Origin: Actinomycetota bacterium
Lineage (GTDB): Bacteria > Actinomycetota > Acidimicrobiia > Acidimicrobiales > Ilumatobacteraceae
Assembly: GCA_009702045.1 (NCBI GenBank)
Contig: WLIV01000036.1
Coordinates: 1-36,369, forward strand
Direction: 5' to 3'
DNA: 36,369 nt
This document shows positions 28,454 to 35,344 of the stretch, piece by piece (positions within the stretch are counted from its first letter, which is position 1; every line of letters starts with the position of its first letter). The translations under genes were made by a program, and so were the position numbers. The notes beneath the pieces are model-generated. The model ran no database searches and was not told the DNA's origin. It was given only the letters and a program-made list of their open reading frames with translations.

Positions 28454-30016
28454 ATGAACACACCACGGTTCACACGACACAACTGGTTGGGAGCCTTGGG
28501 GGCAGTACTGCTGACCGCCATTGGCTTCAGCGCCGCTCCCGCTCAGCAGGCACACGCCGACAGGGCCAGCACCAGGCTGCCGCTCGGCTCGATGTACAAC
28601 GTCGTCGACCAGATCGGCGCACGCGATCTCTGGAACGAGGGCTATACCGGCGAAGGCATCAACGTTGCTGTCATCGACACCGGTATCGCCCCCGTTCCGG
28701 CTCTTTCTGACGACACCAAGGTGATTGCCCTGGTCGACCTCTCCGCCGAAGCCGGTGTCCCCGAGGCCACCTACTACGACAACTTCGGCCACGGCACGCA
28801 CATCGCCGGCATCATCGCCGGACACACTCCGGGCACGAACCCGAAGCTCGCCAAGCAGCACCCGGAGTGGTTCGAAGGTGTTGCTCCTGGCGCAGGCATC
28901 GTGTCGGTCAAGGTTGGCGACAACACTGGCGCCGCCGATATCACGCAGGTCATCGCTGGCGTCGACTGGGTCGTCGAGCACGCCGCCGATCTGAAGATCC
29001 GGGTGCTCAACCTCTCCTACAGCAGTGGCTCGCCTCTGCCGTACACCTCCGATCCGCTGACCTACTCGCTCGAGCGGGCGTGGCAGGCCGGCATCGTGGT
29101 GGTTGTCGCCGCCGGCAACGACGGCAACGACTCGGGCAGCCTCTCCAGCCCGGCCGTGGATCCCTACGTGATCGCTGTCGGCGCTGTTGAGGCCACCAGT
29201 AACGAGAAGTTCACGGTTCCTTCGTGGGCATCCAGCGGTGACGGCACCCGCAACCCGGACGTCGTCGCCCCCGGCGCACACATCGACAGCCTGCGAGTTC
29301 CGTACAGCCGCATCGACATGGAACACCCAGAGGGCTACGTCAGCAGCACGCTGTTCCGTGGCAGCGGTTCGTCGCAGGCCACCGCAGTCGTGTCCGGCGC
29401 TGCTGCGCTGCTGCTCGACGCCCGCCCGAACCTCACCAACGATCAAGTCAAGGCGCTGCTGCAGAAGCACACCCAGAGGGCAACTCCGAACAGTTCACTG
29501 CTCTCGGGAGCCGGTGTCATCCAGCTCGATGAGATCGTGGATACCCGGGCGACAAGGACCGCACAGACCTGGCCAGCCGCGCTCGGTGACGGCTCGCTCG
29601 AAGCCGCCCGCGGTGGCGCACACATCGTCCTCAACGGTGTCGAGCTGACCGGTGAGACCACCGTGCTCGGCACCCCCTGGGTCGGCACCCGCTGGACCGG
29701 CACCCGCTGGACCGATGGCACGTGGGACGGCACCCGCTGGACCGGTGGCACCTGGATGGGTACCCGCTGGACAGACGCTTCCTGGACCGGCACCCGCTGG
29801 ACCGGCACCCGCTGGACCGGCACCCGCTGGACCGACAGTGTGTGGGACGGCACCCGCTGGACCGGCACTCGCTGGACCGGCACCCGCTGGACGCTCGATT
29901 CGTGGACCGGCACCCGCTGGACCGGCACCCGCTGGACCGGCACCCGCTGGACCGATGGGACATGGGACGGCACTCGCTGGACCAGCATCGCTTGGGCCGG
30001 GACGGTCTGGGAGTGA
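28454..30016 (+). CDS. Secreted S8 subtilisin-like peptidase with C-terminal Trp-pentad repeats
   Basis: A 520-aa secreted peptidase. Signal peptide about 1-35 (ending AQQAHA). The catalytic triad is Asp75 (AVIDTGI), His113 (FGHGTHIAG) and Ser307 (GSGSSQAT in place of GTSMAT), with oxyanion Asn222 (AAGND). The start follows GAAGGGAG. There is no clear propeptide domain. Residues 409-519 are a repeat in which Trp occurs at every fifth position, 23 times without a break, with consensus WTGTR. At DNA level this is a 15-bp repeat with many identical units. Similar Trp-rich tails occur in some other bacterial S8 peptidases; their role is unknown, perhaps wall or polymer binding. The stop overlaps the start of the next gene (GTGA). 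Confidence 0.92.
   Translation: MNTPRFTRHNWLGALGAVLLTAIGFSAAPAQQAHADRASTRLPLGSMYNVVDQIGARDLWNEGYTGEGINVAVIDTGIAPVPALSDDTKVIALVDLSAEAGVPEATYYDNFGHGTHIAGIIAGHTPGTNPKLAKQHPEWFEGVAPGAGIVSVKVGDNTGAADITQVIAGVDWVVEHAADLKIRVLNLSYSSGSPLPYTSDPLTYSLERAWQAGIVVVVAAGNDGNDSGSLSSPAVDPYVIAVGAVEATSNEKFTVPSWASSGDGTRNPDVVAPGAHIDSLRVPYSRIDMEHPEGYVSSTLFRGSGSSQATAVVSGAAALLLDARPNLTNDQVKALLQKHTQRATPNSSLLSGAGVIQLDEIVDTRATRTAQTWPAALGDGSLEAARGGAHIVLNGVELTGETTVLGTPWVGTRWTGTRWTDGTWDGTRWTGGTWMGTRWTDASWTGTRWTGTRWTGTRWTDSVWDGTRWTGTRWTGTRWTLDSWTGTRWTGTRWTGTRWTDGTWDGTRWTSIAWAGTVWE
29674..30013 (+). repeat. 15-bp coding tandem repeat (WTGTR units)
   Basis: The unit TGGACCGGCACCCGC is repeated through the 3' end of the subtilase gene, with single-base and unit-level variants (TGGGACGGCACCCGC, TGGACCGATGGCACG). 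Long runs of identical units make unit gain or loss by slippage or recombination likely. The other two reading frames and the opposite strand stay open here only because of the repeat. Confidence 0.9.
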
Positions 30017-32487
30017 ACGAGCAGACCCGTATCGTCGCTCGTATCTGCTCCTTGGCAGGCGTGCTGGCGGTCGGGTCGCTGGTCACTACGCTGGCGCTGC
30101 CCCATCCTGGTGAGAGCGCCATCGCCTCTCACTGGTGGGTGCTGCCGCTCCTGACCATCGCCTTCGCCGCAGCAGAACGAAGCGTGTTCCACGTTGAGTT
30201 CCGCCGCGAAGCACTGTCGTTCTCGCTCTCGGAGGTACCCACGGCCTTCGCGCTGTTGTACCTCGCACCTGGCCCCGCCATCGCCGCCCGCATCGTGGGC
30301 AGCCTGGCGGTCATCGTCTTTGAGTGGCGCAGCAAGTGGTTCAAGCTGCTGTTCAACTCGGCGCTGTTCGCCCTGGAGACAGCGCTCGCCTACCACGTGG
30401 TGCAGTTTGCGGTCGAGCACTGGCACGGCTCGCGGGTGGTCACCCTGCTCGCCATCGTGCCGGCCACCAGCATCGCCACGATCATCGGCTCGATCATGGT
30501 GTCGGCTGCGATCTCCTTTGTCGAGGGCGGGTTCCGCCACCGCTTGATCAGCGAGTTGCGCTTGTCGACCTGGGTTGCTCCGTTGAACGCGACCGTCGCC
30601 GCGCTCGTGGTGGCGCCCACCCTGATCGACCCATGGCTGGTCGCGCTCTCCCTGGTACCGCTCGCTGCGTTCTGGGGTGTCATGCGCAGTCACGGGCAAC
30701 TCGAACAGCGCTTCCGCGATCTCGACGACCTCCACGGGTTCGTCGGTCGCGTCGGCCATTCATTGAACGTGCAGGAGATCGTCCAGGCGGCGGCGACCGA
30801 GGTCGCTGCCCTGCTCCGCGTGCGCCGAGTCGGCATCGTCGTGTTCGGCACCGAGGACGGGCTCCGCCGCAACGATGTGGGCAAGCCGCTGCCGAACCTC
30901 CCCACGTCGGCTGACGACCCGGCATGGGCGAACGTGTTCGCCGCCACCACCGCCGTCGAACCCCCCGGGCTCGGCGCCGCGCTTGCGGTGGCCGTGCGTG
31001 ACGGCGAAGGCGTAGTGGGCCTGATCGTGGTTGCCGAGCGCGAAGGCGCTCAGGACCACTTCCGCATCACCGACCGGGTGCGCCTCGCCACCCTCGCCGA
31101 GCAGTTCACGCCGAACGTGCGCAAGGCTGCGCTCCACGAACAGATCGACCACGAAGCCCGCCACGACTCGCTCACCGGCCTCCCCAACCGAGCCCAGTTC
31201 GAGCGTCAGGTCAATGCCGCACTGAAGCTCCCTGCCTCCGGGGGCAGCGGGCAGCAGGTCGTGATGTTGATGGACCTCGACCGGTTCAAGGAAGTCAACG
31301 ACACGCTCGGCCACCACGCCGGTGACGCGGTGCTGATCGACTTCGCCCGCCGCCTCCTCGGCCGCCTGCAGCCCGGCGACCTGTTGTCTCGCTTGGCCGG
31401 CGACGAGTTCGCACTGCTGTGCAAGCGCGACTCCGATGGCATCAAGGAACTCGCTGATCAACTCGTGGAAGAGGCGCGCAAGCCGTTCTCCATCGACGGC
31501 CTCGAGGTCGTCGTCACGATGAGCATCGGTGTCGCCCCGACAACGGCCATCGACCTCGACGCCGCCTCGCTGCTGCGCAAGGCCGACATCGCGATGTACG
31601 CCGCCAAGCACAACCACACCGGCTTCGAGATGTACCGCGACGACATCGACCGCCGCACGCCGGCTCGCCTCGCAATGCTCGGCGACCTGCGCAATGCGCT
31701 CGAGATCAACGGCCTCCAAGTATTCCTGCAGCCCAAGCTCGACATCGCCACTGGCATCGTCACCGGCCTGGAGGCCCTGGCCCGCTGGGAGCACCCGGCG
31801 CGCGGCTGGGTGTCACCCGAGGACTTCATTCCCGTCGCCGAGGAGACCGGCCTGATCAAGCAGGTCACCGACCAAGTGCTCGGCACGGCCGTCGCTCACC
31901 TGCACAAACTGCAGACGATGGGCCACCACCTCAGCCTGGCCGTCAACCTGTCGACACACGACTTGCTCGACGACCAGTTGCCCGAGCGTGTGATGCGTCA
32001 GCTCAACCGCCACGACGTCGACCCGGCGCTGATCACGCTGGAGATCACCGAGTCGTCGTTGCTCATCGACGCCCCGCGTGCACGAGCCACAATCGAGCGC
32101 CTCAACGAGCACGGCATCCGCCTGTCGGTCGACGACTTCGGCACCGGCTACTCGTCGCTGAGCTACCTGCGCCATCTGCCGGTCAGCGAGTTGAAGATCG
32201 ACCGCAGCTTCGTCTCGCAGTTGTTGTTCGACGAGCAGGACGAAGTGATCGTGCGCTCGATCATCGAACTCGGCCACAACCTGGGCATGCAGGTTGTCGC
32301 CGAAGGTGTGGAGACCGACGAAGTGCTGAACCGCCTGCGTGGCTTCTCCTGCGACATCGCCCAAGGTTTCGGCATCTGCCGCCCCGTCCCGGTCGAGCGC
32401 TTGGTTGCCTGGCTCAACACCACTCATCACCCGAGTCGCCGCGCTGATCCGCTCAATGTGGATCAGTGGTCCGTCCGCGGTAACTGA
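30013..32487 (+). CDS. Membrane GAF-GGDEF-EAL protein (c-di-GMP turnover), AGDEF variant
   Basis: An 824-aa membrane signalling protein. Residues 1-230 contain seven or eight hydrophobic segments (a MASE-like sensor), about 245-375 a GAF-like domain (VGHSLNVQEIVQAAATEVAALL...), 380-545 a diguanylate cyclase domain (HDSLTGLPNR from 384) and 565-810 an EAL phosphodiesterase domain. The cyclase signature is AGDEF (462-466) rather than GGDEF. The EAL site looks complete: E587-A-L, LEITES, DDFGTGYSSL, LKIDRSF, VAEGVE. GTG 30013 overlaps the TGA of the subtilase gene by four bases; farther upstream the open frame only reads the repeat. It probably makes or breaks c-di-GMP in response to a membrane or cell-wall signal. 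Confidence 0.9.
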   Translation: MNEQTRIVARICSLAGVLAVGSLVTTLALPHPGESAIASHWWVLPLLTIAFAAAERSVFHVEFRREALSFSLSEVPTAFALLYLAPGPAIAARIVGSLAVIVFEWRSKWFKLLFNSALFALETALAYHVVQFAVEHWHGSRVVTLLAIVPATSIATIIGSIMVSAAISFVEGGFRHRLISELRLSTWVAPLNATVAALVVAPTLIDPWLVALSLVPLAAFWGVMRSHGQLEQRFRDLDDLHGFVGRVGHSLNVQEIVQAAATEVAALLRVRRVGIVVFGTEDGLRRNDVGKPLPNLPTSADDPAWANVFAATTAVEPPGLGAALAVAVRDGEGVVGLIVVAEREGAQDHFRITDRVRLATLAEQFTPNVRKAALHEQIDHEARHDSLTGLPNRAQFERQVNAALKLPASGGSGQQVVMLMDLDRFKEVNDTLGHHAGDAVLIDFARRLLGRLQPGDLLSRLAGDEFALLCKRDSDGIKELADQLVEEARKPFSIDGLEVVVTMSIGVAPTTAIDLDAASLLRKADIAMYAAKHNHTGFEMYRDDIDRRTPARLAMLGDLRNALEINGLQVFLQPKLDIATGIVTGLEALARWEHPARGWVSPEDFIPVAEETGLIKQVTDQVLGTAVAHLHKLQTMGHHLSLAVNLSTHDLLDDQLPERVMRQLNRHDVDPALITLEITESSLLIDAPRARATIERLNEHGIRLSVDDFGTGYSSLSYLRHLPVSELKIDRSFVSQLLFDEQDEVIVRSIIELGHNLGMQVVAEGVETDEVLNRLRGFSCDIAQGFGICRPVPVERLVAWLNTTHHPSRRADPLNVDQWSVRGN

Positions 32488-32567
32488 ATACCCCCTCGAC
32501 GAGTGGATCAACAGAGGTGATTACACCCACCGCCGGGTCGTAGTAGCGGTTGTTGAGGTAAGTGAGG
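32453..32567 (-). pseudogene. Rhs tip stub (third copy)
   Basis: The reading frame gives LTYLNNRYYDPAVGVITSVD then PLVEGVFSYRGRTTDPH and a stop at 32453-32455. The first 24 residues match the other two Rhs tips in this window; the rest has lost similarity. Its first 33 bases (32535-32567) are identical to the beginnings of the other two copies. There is no start codon at the boundary and no toxin domain. The stub runs into the 3' end of the GGDEF-EAL gene on the other strand and marks the left border of the array. Confidence 0.8.
32535..32567 (-). repeat. 33-bp identical Rhs-tip boundary, copy 3
   Basis: Identical over 33 bases to 34612-34644 and 36221-36253. It encodes TYLNNRYYDP with preceding Leu. 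Similarity stops sharply at its upstream end (minus strand). Confidence 0.9.
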
Positions 32568-32590
32568 CAACGGTCGATCCAGCGCCGTGG

Positions 32591-32866
32591 TCAGGCGACC
32601 TCCAGATACCGGCGCAACGCTTCGCGAATGACCTCGCTCGTCGTCGTGTCGTCAGCGGTAGCTCGCGCGTCGATCGCTGCCTTCAACTCCGGGTCGATCC
32701 GCACCGGCACCACCTCGGCCGGTGCAGAACCAAGCAACGGTCGGCCGCCACGACGTCGCAACGCCTTCATCGGATACCCGCGCTCGGCCTCATCAGCAAG
32801 CGCCTCGATGTCGGCATCCGACAACGGCACACCATTCGACACCCCGACCACAGCTCGCTTGGCCAT
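32591..32866 (-). CDS. Ribbon-helix-helix antitoxin-like protein
   Basis: About 91 aa. The C-terminus (VVPVRIDPELKAAIDARA, then TTTSEVIREALRRYLE) is a ribbon-helix-helix DNA-binding domain as in CopG-type antitoxins; the N-terminus (GVPLSDADIEALADEAERGY) is a helical extension that could hold the toxin. Three ATGs lie in a row (32872, 32869, 32866). AAGGAGG at 32880-32874 is 1 nt from the first and 7 nt from the third, so the third is the likely start. The first ATG overlaps the toxin stop (ATGA). The toxin gene precedes the antitoxin gene, the reverse of the most common order. Confidence 0.8.
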   Translation of the reverse strand: MAKRAVVGVSNGVPLSDADIEALADEAERGYPMKALRRRGGRPLLGSAPAEVVPVRIDPELKAAIDARATADDTTTSEVIREALRRYLEVA

Positions 32867-32868
32867 CA

Positions 32869-33126
32869 TCATGCCTCCTTGGGCAACAACGCCCGATACT
32901 TCGCACGCATCACCATCGCGTGGATCACCATCTGACGGCCGTCGTCGAACACGAGCACGACCAACTCCAACATGTTCCCCGCCCGATCCGGGCCGAGTAC
33001 CAGCAACCGGCGTGGCGAGTCACCGTCACCGTCACCGATCTCGCACTCGACAGCGACACGGCCAAGCGCGTGCACGATGTCGGCATCACGAACCCCATGA
33101 CGTCTCGCCGAACGATGGATCTCCAC
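32869..33126 (-). CDS. Small toxin-like protein paired with the ribbon-helix-helix gene
   Basis: About 85 aa: MEIHRSARRHGVRDADIVHA, LVLGPDRAGNMLELVVLVFD, VIHAMVMRAKYRALLP. The order of helix, helix and beta strands and the position next to an antitoxin suggest a RelE/BrnT-like toxin fold, but I do not recognise the family with certainty. GTG 33126 is preferred over TTG 33135 (both open); a TAATAC/TACGTT box lies just upstream. Its stop overlaps the antitoxin start. The module sits between the second Rhs cassette and the third tip stub and may stabilise the array; that is inference. Confidence 0.65.
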   Translation of the reverse strand: MEIHRSARRHGVRDADIVHALGRVAVECEIGDGDGDSPRRLLVLGPDRAGNMLELVVLVFDDGRQMVIHAMVMRAKYRALLPKEA

Positions 33127-33207
33127 ACAGAGCAAACGTATTACACTTGCAGCGACGAGTCAACCGAACCAGGGGCAGTCCCAAACGCTGCAGCGCTCCC
33201 AACACGA

Positions 33208-33750
33208 TCACGAATCCACAACCCGGCACGGACGTGCCGCCATGTCGGCAGGGACCTCGCCCCTCAGCTGACTTCCATAGATCACCGTGTCGATGTCTGC
33301 AGTTTGCAGCCATCTCTGGACATTGGCAATCGACCAGGTGAACTCGAATCGGTTCCGTCTCGACGTCAGCACCTCATAGCCGGAGAAGCTGAGTCCCTCA
33401 TCGTCGTTGGCAGCCAGGATAGCCGACTTCAAATCCTGCACATCTTGACCACTGATCACGAATGCGCCAGCGTCATCGAGTCGTCCGTCCAACTCGTAGC
33501 GCCCGCTTGTACTGAACAGCGGTTCAGTCCGCGGTCTGATCACGATCGACACCTCACGACCTACTGGGCGAGTCTCGCTACACCCCACCCGGAAGATCCT
33601 GATGCTCGACTCATCGCGGGCTATCACTGTGCGTTCCGATGGGGCGGGATCGCTTGGCAGAATGCACCCAGTCAGGACCGCTAGGGCGGCAGAACTCGCA
33701 ACCGCTCGAATCCAGCCACGGCGTGCGGATGAGACCCCAGCCTTCAACAC
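33208..33750 (-). CDS. Lipoprotein, putative immunity protein for the second Rhs tip
   Basis: A 180-aa predicted lipoprotein with a signal peptide and lipobox VLTGC (Cys29). The mature domain (RTVIARDESSIRIFRVGCSE..., ISGQDVQDLKSAILAAN) has no family I recognise. GTG 33750 lies inside the end of the preceding Rhs-tip gene (7-nt overlap), so the two are translationally coupled, as is usual for a toxin and its immunity gene. A membrane-anchored extracellular protein is a sensible place to block an incoming peptidase at the cell surface. The immunity role is inferred from position and coupling. Confidence 0.65.
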   Translation of the reverse strand: MLKAGVSSARRGWIRAVASSAALAVLTGCILPSDPAPSERTVIARDESSIRIFRVGCSETRPVGREVSIVIRPRTEPLFSTSGRYELDGRLDDAGAFVISGQDVQDLKSAILAANDDEGLSFSGYEVLTSRRNRFEFTWSIANVQRWLQTADIDTVIYGSQLRGEVPADMAARPCRVVDS

Positions 33751-34652
33751 TCCTTGTACCTTCCTTCGCAGAGGCCGGCTTGTTGCTCAAGCAGGTTCTC
33801 GATCCCACTCGTCCCCGCAAGCGTGTAGAGCGCTGCGTAGGTAGCGACCCCGTAGCTCCGCTGGGATGCGGCGGCCCACTGCCACGAGTGGATCGACTCA
33901 TGCCAGAGCAGATCGTCATCCAAGGTCACGTCGGAGCTCACGAAGGAGTAGTCGCCGATGGTGGTACCGCCACGTAGGTGCGGCTCGTGGACGAGCGGCA
34001 GGTCGAGGTCTCCACCGACGCACACCGTCATCCCGAAAGAACCGCCCGAGCAGCTAATTTCGTCCGTGTGTCGGATTAGTCCCCGCGCAAATGAGTTGGC
34101 GTCGGCGTTCAACTGGTGCCGCTTCTGGATGTCGTGCTCTGCATAGAGATCCGCCGCTCCCTGAAGAAGCTGCCCGATGCAGCCCTCGATGTGAGTAGCG
34201 CACCACGTCCCGATGAGCTTCGTGTAGTAGTCCGAGATCTCCACAGGACTTCCCTCCGGCGCCGGCTCCTGAGTCGCACCATTCCCGTTCGTCCCACCGC
34301 GTCCTGAGAAGCAATTCACATCCGCCGCTGCTCCAGAGTGTTGACACGCTGCCGACTCCCCACCCGTGGGATGCCATTTCGTCTCCCTCTTGGGCACATC
34401 AATGGTGCCGGGATACCCATCGGGCTCGCTGTCGCCGGCGCACGGCCCCTTGCCGTCGTCGTAGGACCCACCATGTTGGCCGTCAGCTGCTCCAAAGGTC
34501 GCGCAGAGTCCGCTGGGGTCGCTCAACGTTGTCGGGTTGCCCGCGGCATAGAGGTATGGCGTACCCGTCTTGCCGACGAGCGGGTCGACGGAGGTGAACA
34601 CGCCCACGGTGGGGTCGTAGTAGCGGTTGTTGAGGTAAGTGAGGCCGGTCAC
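33744..34652 (-). CDS. Displaced Rhs C-terminal tip with putative HExxH metallopeptidase domain
   Basis: A 302-aa protein that begins directly with the Rhs tip: TGLTYLNNRYYDPTVGVFTS, VDPLVGKTGTPYLYAAGNP, ending at SDPSGL (residue 49). No YD repeats precede it. A Gly/Pro-rich spacer follows, then a C-terminal domain with LLWHESIHSWQW (His251, Glu252, His255) and ENLLEQQAG (Asn286, Glu289), matching the HExxH ... NxxExxA pattern of gluzincin-like peptidase domains such as those seen in other Rhs or eCIS-associated proteins. GTG 34652 overlaps the TGA of the preceding gene (GTGA), so it can be translated as an independent orphan. It is followed by an overlapping lipoprotein gene. Function as a secreted toxin is inference. 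Confidence 0.75.
   Translation of the reverse strand: MTGLTYLNNRYYDPTVGVFTSVDPLVGKTGTPYLYAAGNPTTLSDPSGLCATFGAADGQHGGSYDDGKGPCAGDSEPDGYPGTIDVPKRETKWHPTGGESAACQHSGAAADVNCFSGRGGTNGNGATQEPAPEGSPVEISDYYTKLIGTWCATHIEGCIGQLLQGAADLYAEHDIQKRHQLNADANSFARGLIRHTDEISCSGGSFGMTVCVGGDLDLPLVHEPHLRGGTTIGDYSFVSSDVTLDDDLLWHESIHSWQWAAASQRSYGVATYAALYTLAGTSGIENLLEQQAGLCEGRYKEC
34612..34644 (-). repeat. 33-bp identical Rhs-tip boundary, copy 2
   Basis: Identical to the copies at 32535-32567 and 36221-36253. A second block of 26 identical bases (34552-34577 and 36161-36186) is shared only with the first tip, with intervening similarity. Identity includes third codon positions. Confidence 0.9.
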
Positions 34653-35344
34653 GCGCTGGACTTCGCCACCAGCTGGTCCAAGGCCGCCAGAACCGCTTCA
34701 GGTTTGGCCATCGCTGAAAGTGCGAGCACTGAGGATGACGGCACCTCATTGAGTTCGGAAGGGCGAACGGCCTTCTCGTCCACGATCCAGTGCGTACCGT
34801 CCGCGTGCCCCGACCCATATCCACAAAGCGAAACGCCATTATCGCTAATGCCCAGTAAGAGCCTGAGGATGAACGTCGCGTCAGCGCTCGGCTTGCGGCA
34901 TTCCTTCACATCGCGAGAGAGCGCGGCGAGCGCTCGGCTAGGCGTCAATGCACCCATGTGGGCGTCGACCAGCGACAGCGGCATCTGCACCCATTTGTCC
35001 CCGCCACCCACGCCGACCTCCGTCGCTAACACCAGAAGGGAGCCGCCCGAGATGACCAACTCGGACAAGCCGTTCTGCCCTCCGGACACCGTGACAACGC
35101 CGGCTTCGTCATCGACCCCGACGACCAGCCGGTTGTCTTGGCCTTCAACCGACACCTCGAATCGCGTCGCTGTGAGTGTCGGCACCACAACCGTTTTGTA
35201 ATACACGGTTCCGGCGACCACCAACAGCACAACCCCGATGAGCAGCACACGCACCCATCGTCGACCGATGAGAGCAAACAGCCACGCACTTGGCTGCTTC
35301 TCATCGAACGGACGCGCGTTGAGAACTCTCCCGTTCGCCATCAT
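34649..35344 (-). CDS. Membrane-anchored putative immunity protein for the first Rhs tip
   Basis: A 231-aa protein with a short cytoplasmic N-terminus (MMANGRVLNARPFDEK), one membrane segment (about 30-53) and an extracytoplasmic domain of roughly 175 residues with two Cys (KECRKP, SLCGYG) that may form a disulfide. ATG 35344 shares its first base with the TGA of the preceding Rhs-tip gene (TGATG); a second ATG follows at once. Its own stop overlaps the start of the next Rhs tip. Position and coupling suggest immunity to the product of the first tip; no family was recognised. Confidence 0.65.
   Translation of the reverse strand: MMANGRVLNARPFDEKQPSAWLFALIGRRWVRVLLIGVVLLVVAGTVYYKTVVVPTLTATRFEVSVEGQDNRLVVGVDDEAGVVTVSGGQNGLSELVISGGSLLVLATEVGVGGGDKWVQMPLSLVDAHMGALTPSRALAALSRDVKECRKPSADATFILRLLLGISDNGVSLCGYGSGHADGTHWIVDEKAVRPSELNEVPSSSVLALSAMAKPEAVLAALDQLVAKSSA

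Noticed and set aside
29722-30012. N-terminal extension of the GGDEF-EAL protein with HPLDR repeats
   Set aside because: This is the same 15-bp repeat read in another frame. The GTG at 30013, overlapping the subtilase stop, gives a normal membrane N-terminus.
29443-30759. Minus-strand open frame with repeated QRVPV units
   Set aside because: The repeat is the reverse reading of the WTGTR units of the subtilase; the frame is open only because of the repeat and overlaps two well-supported genes.
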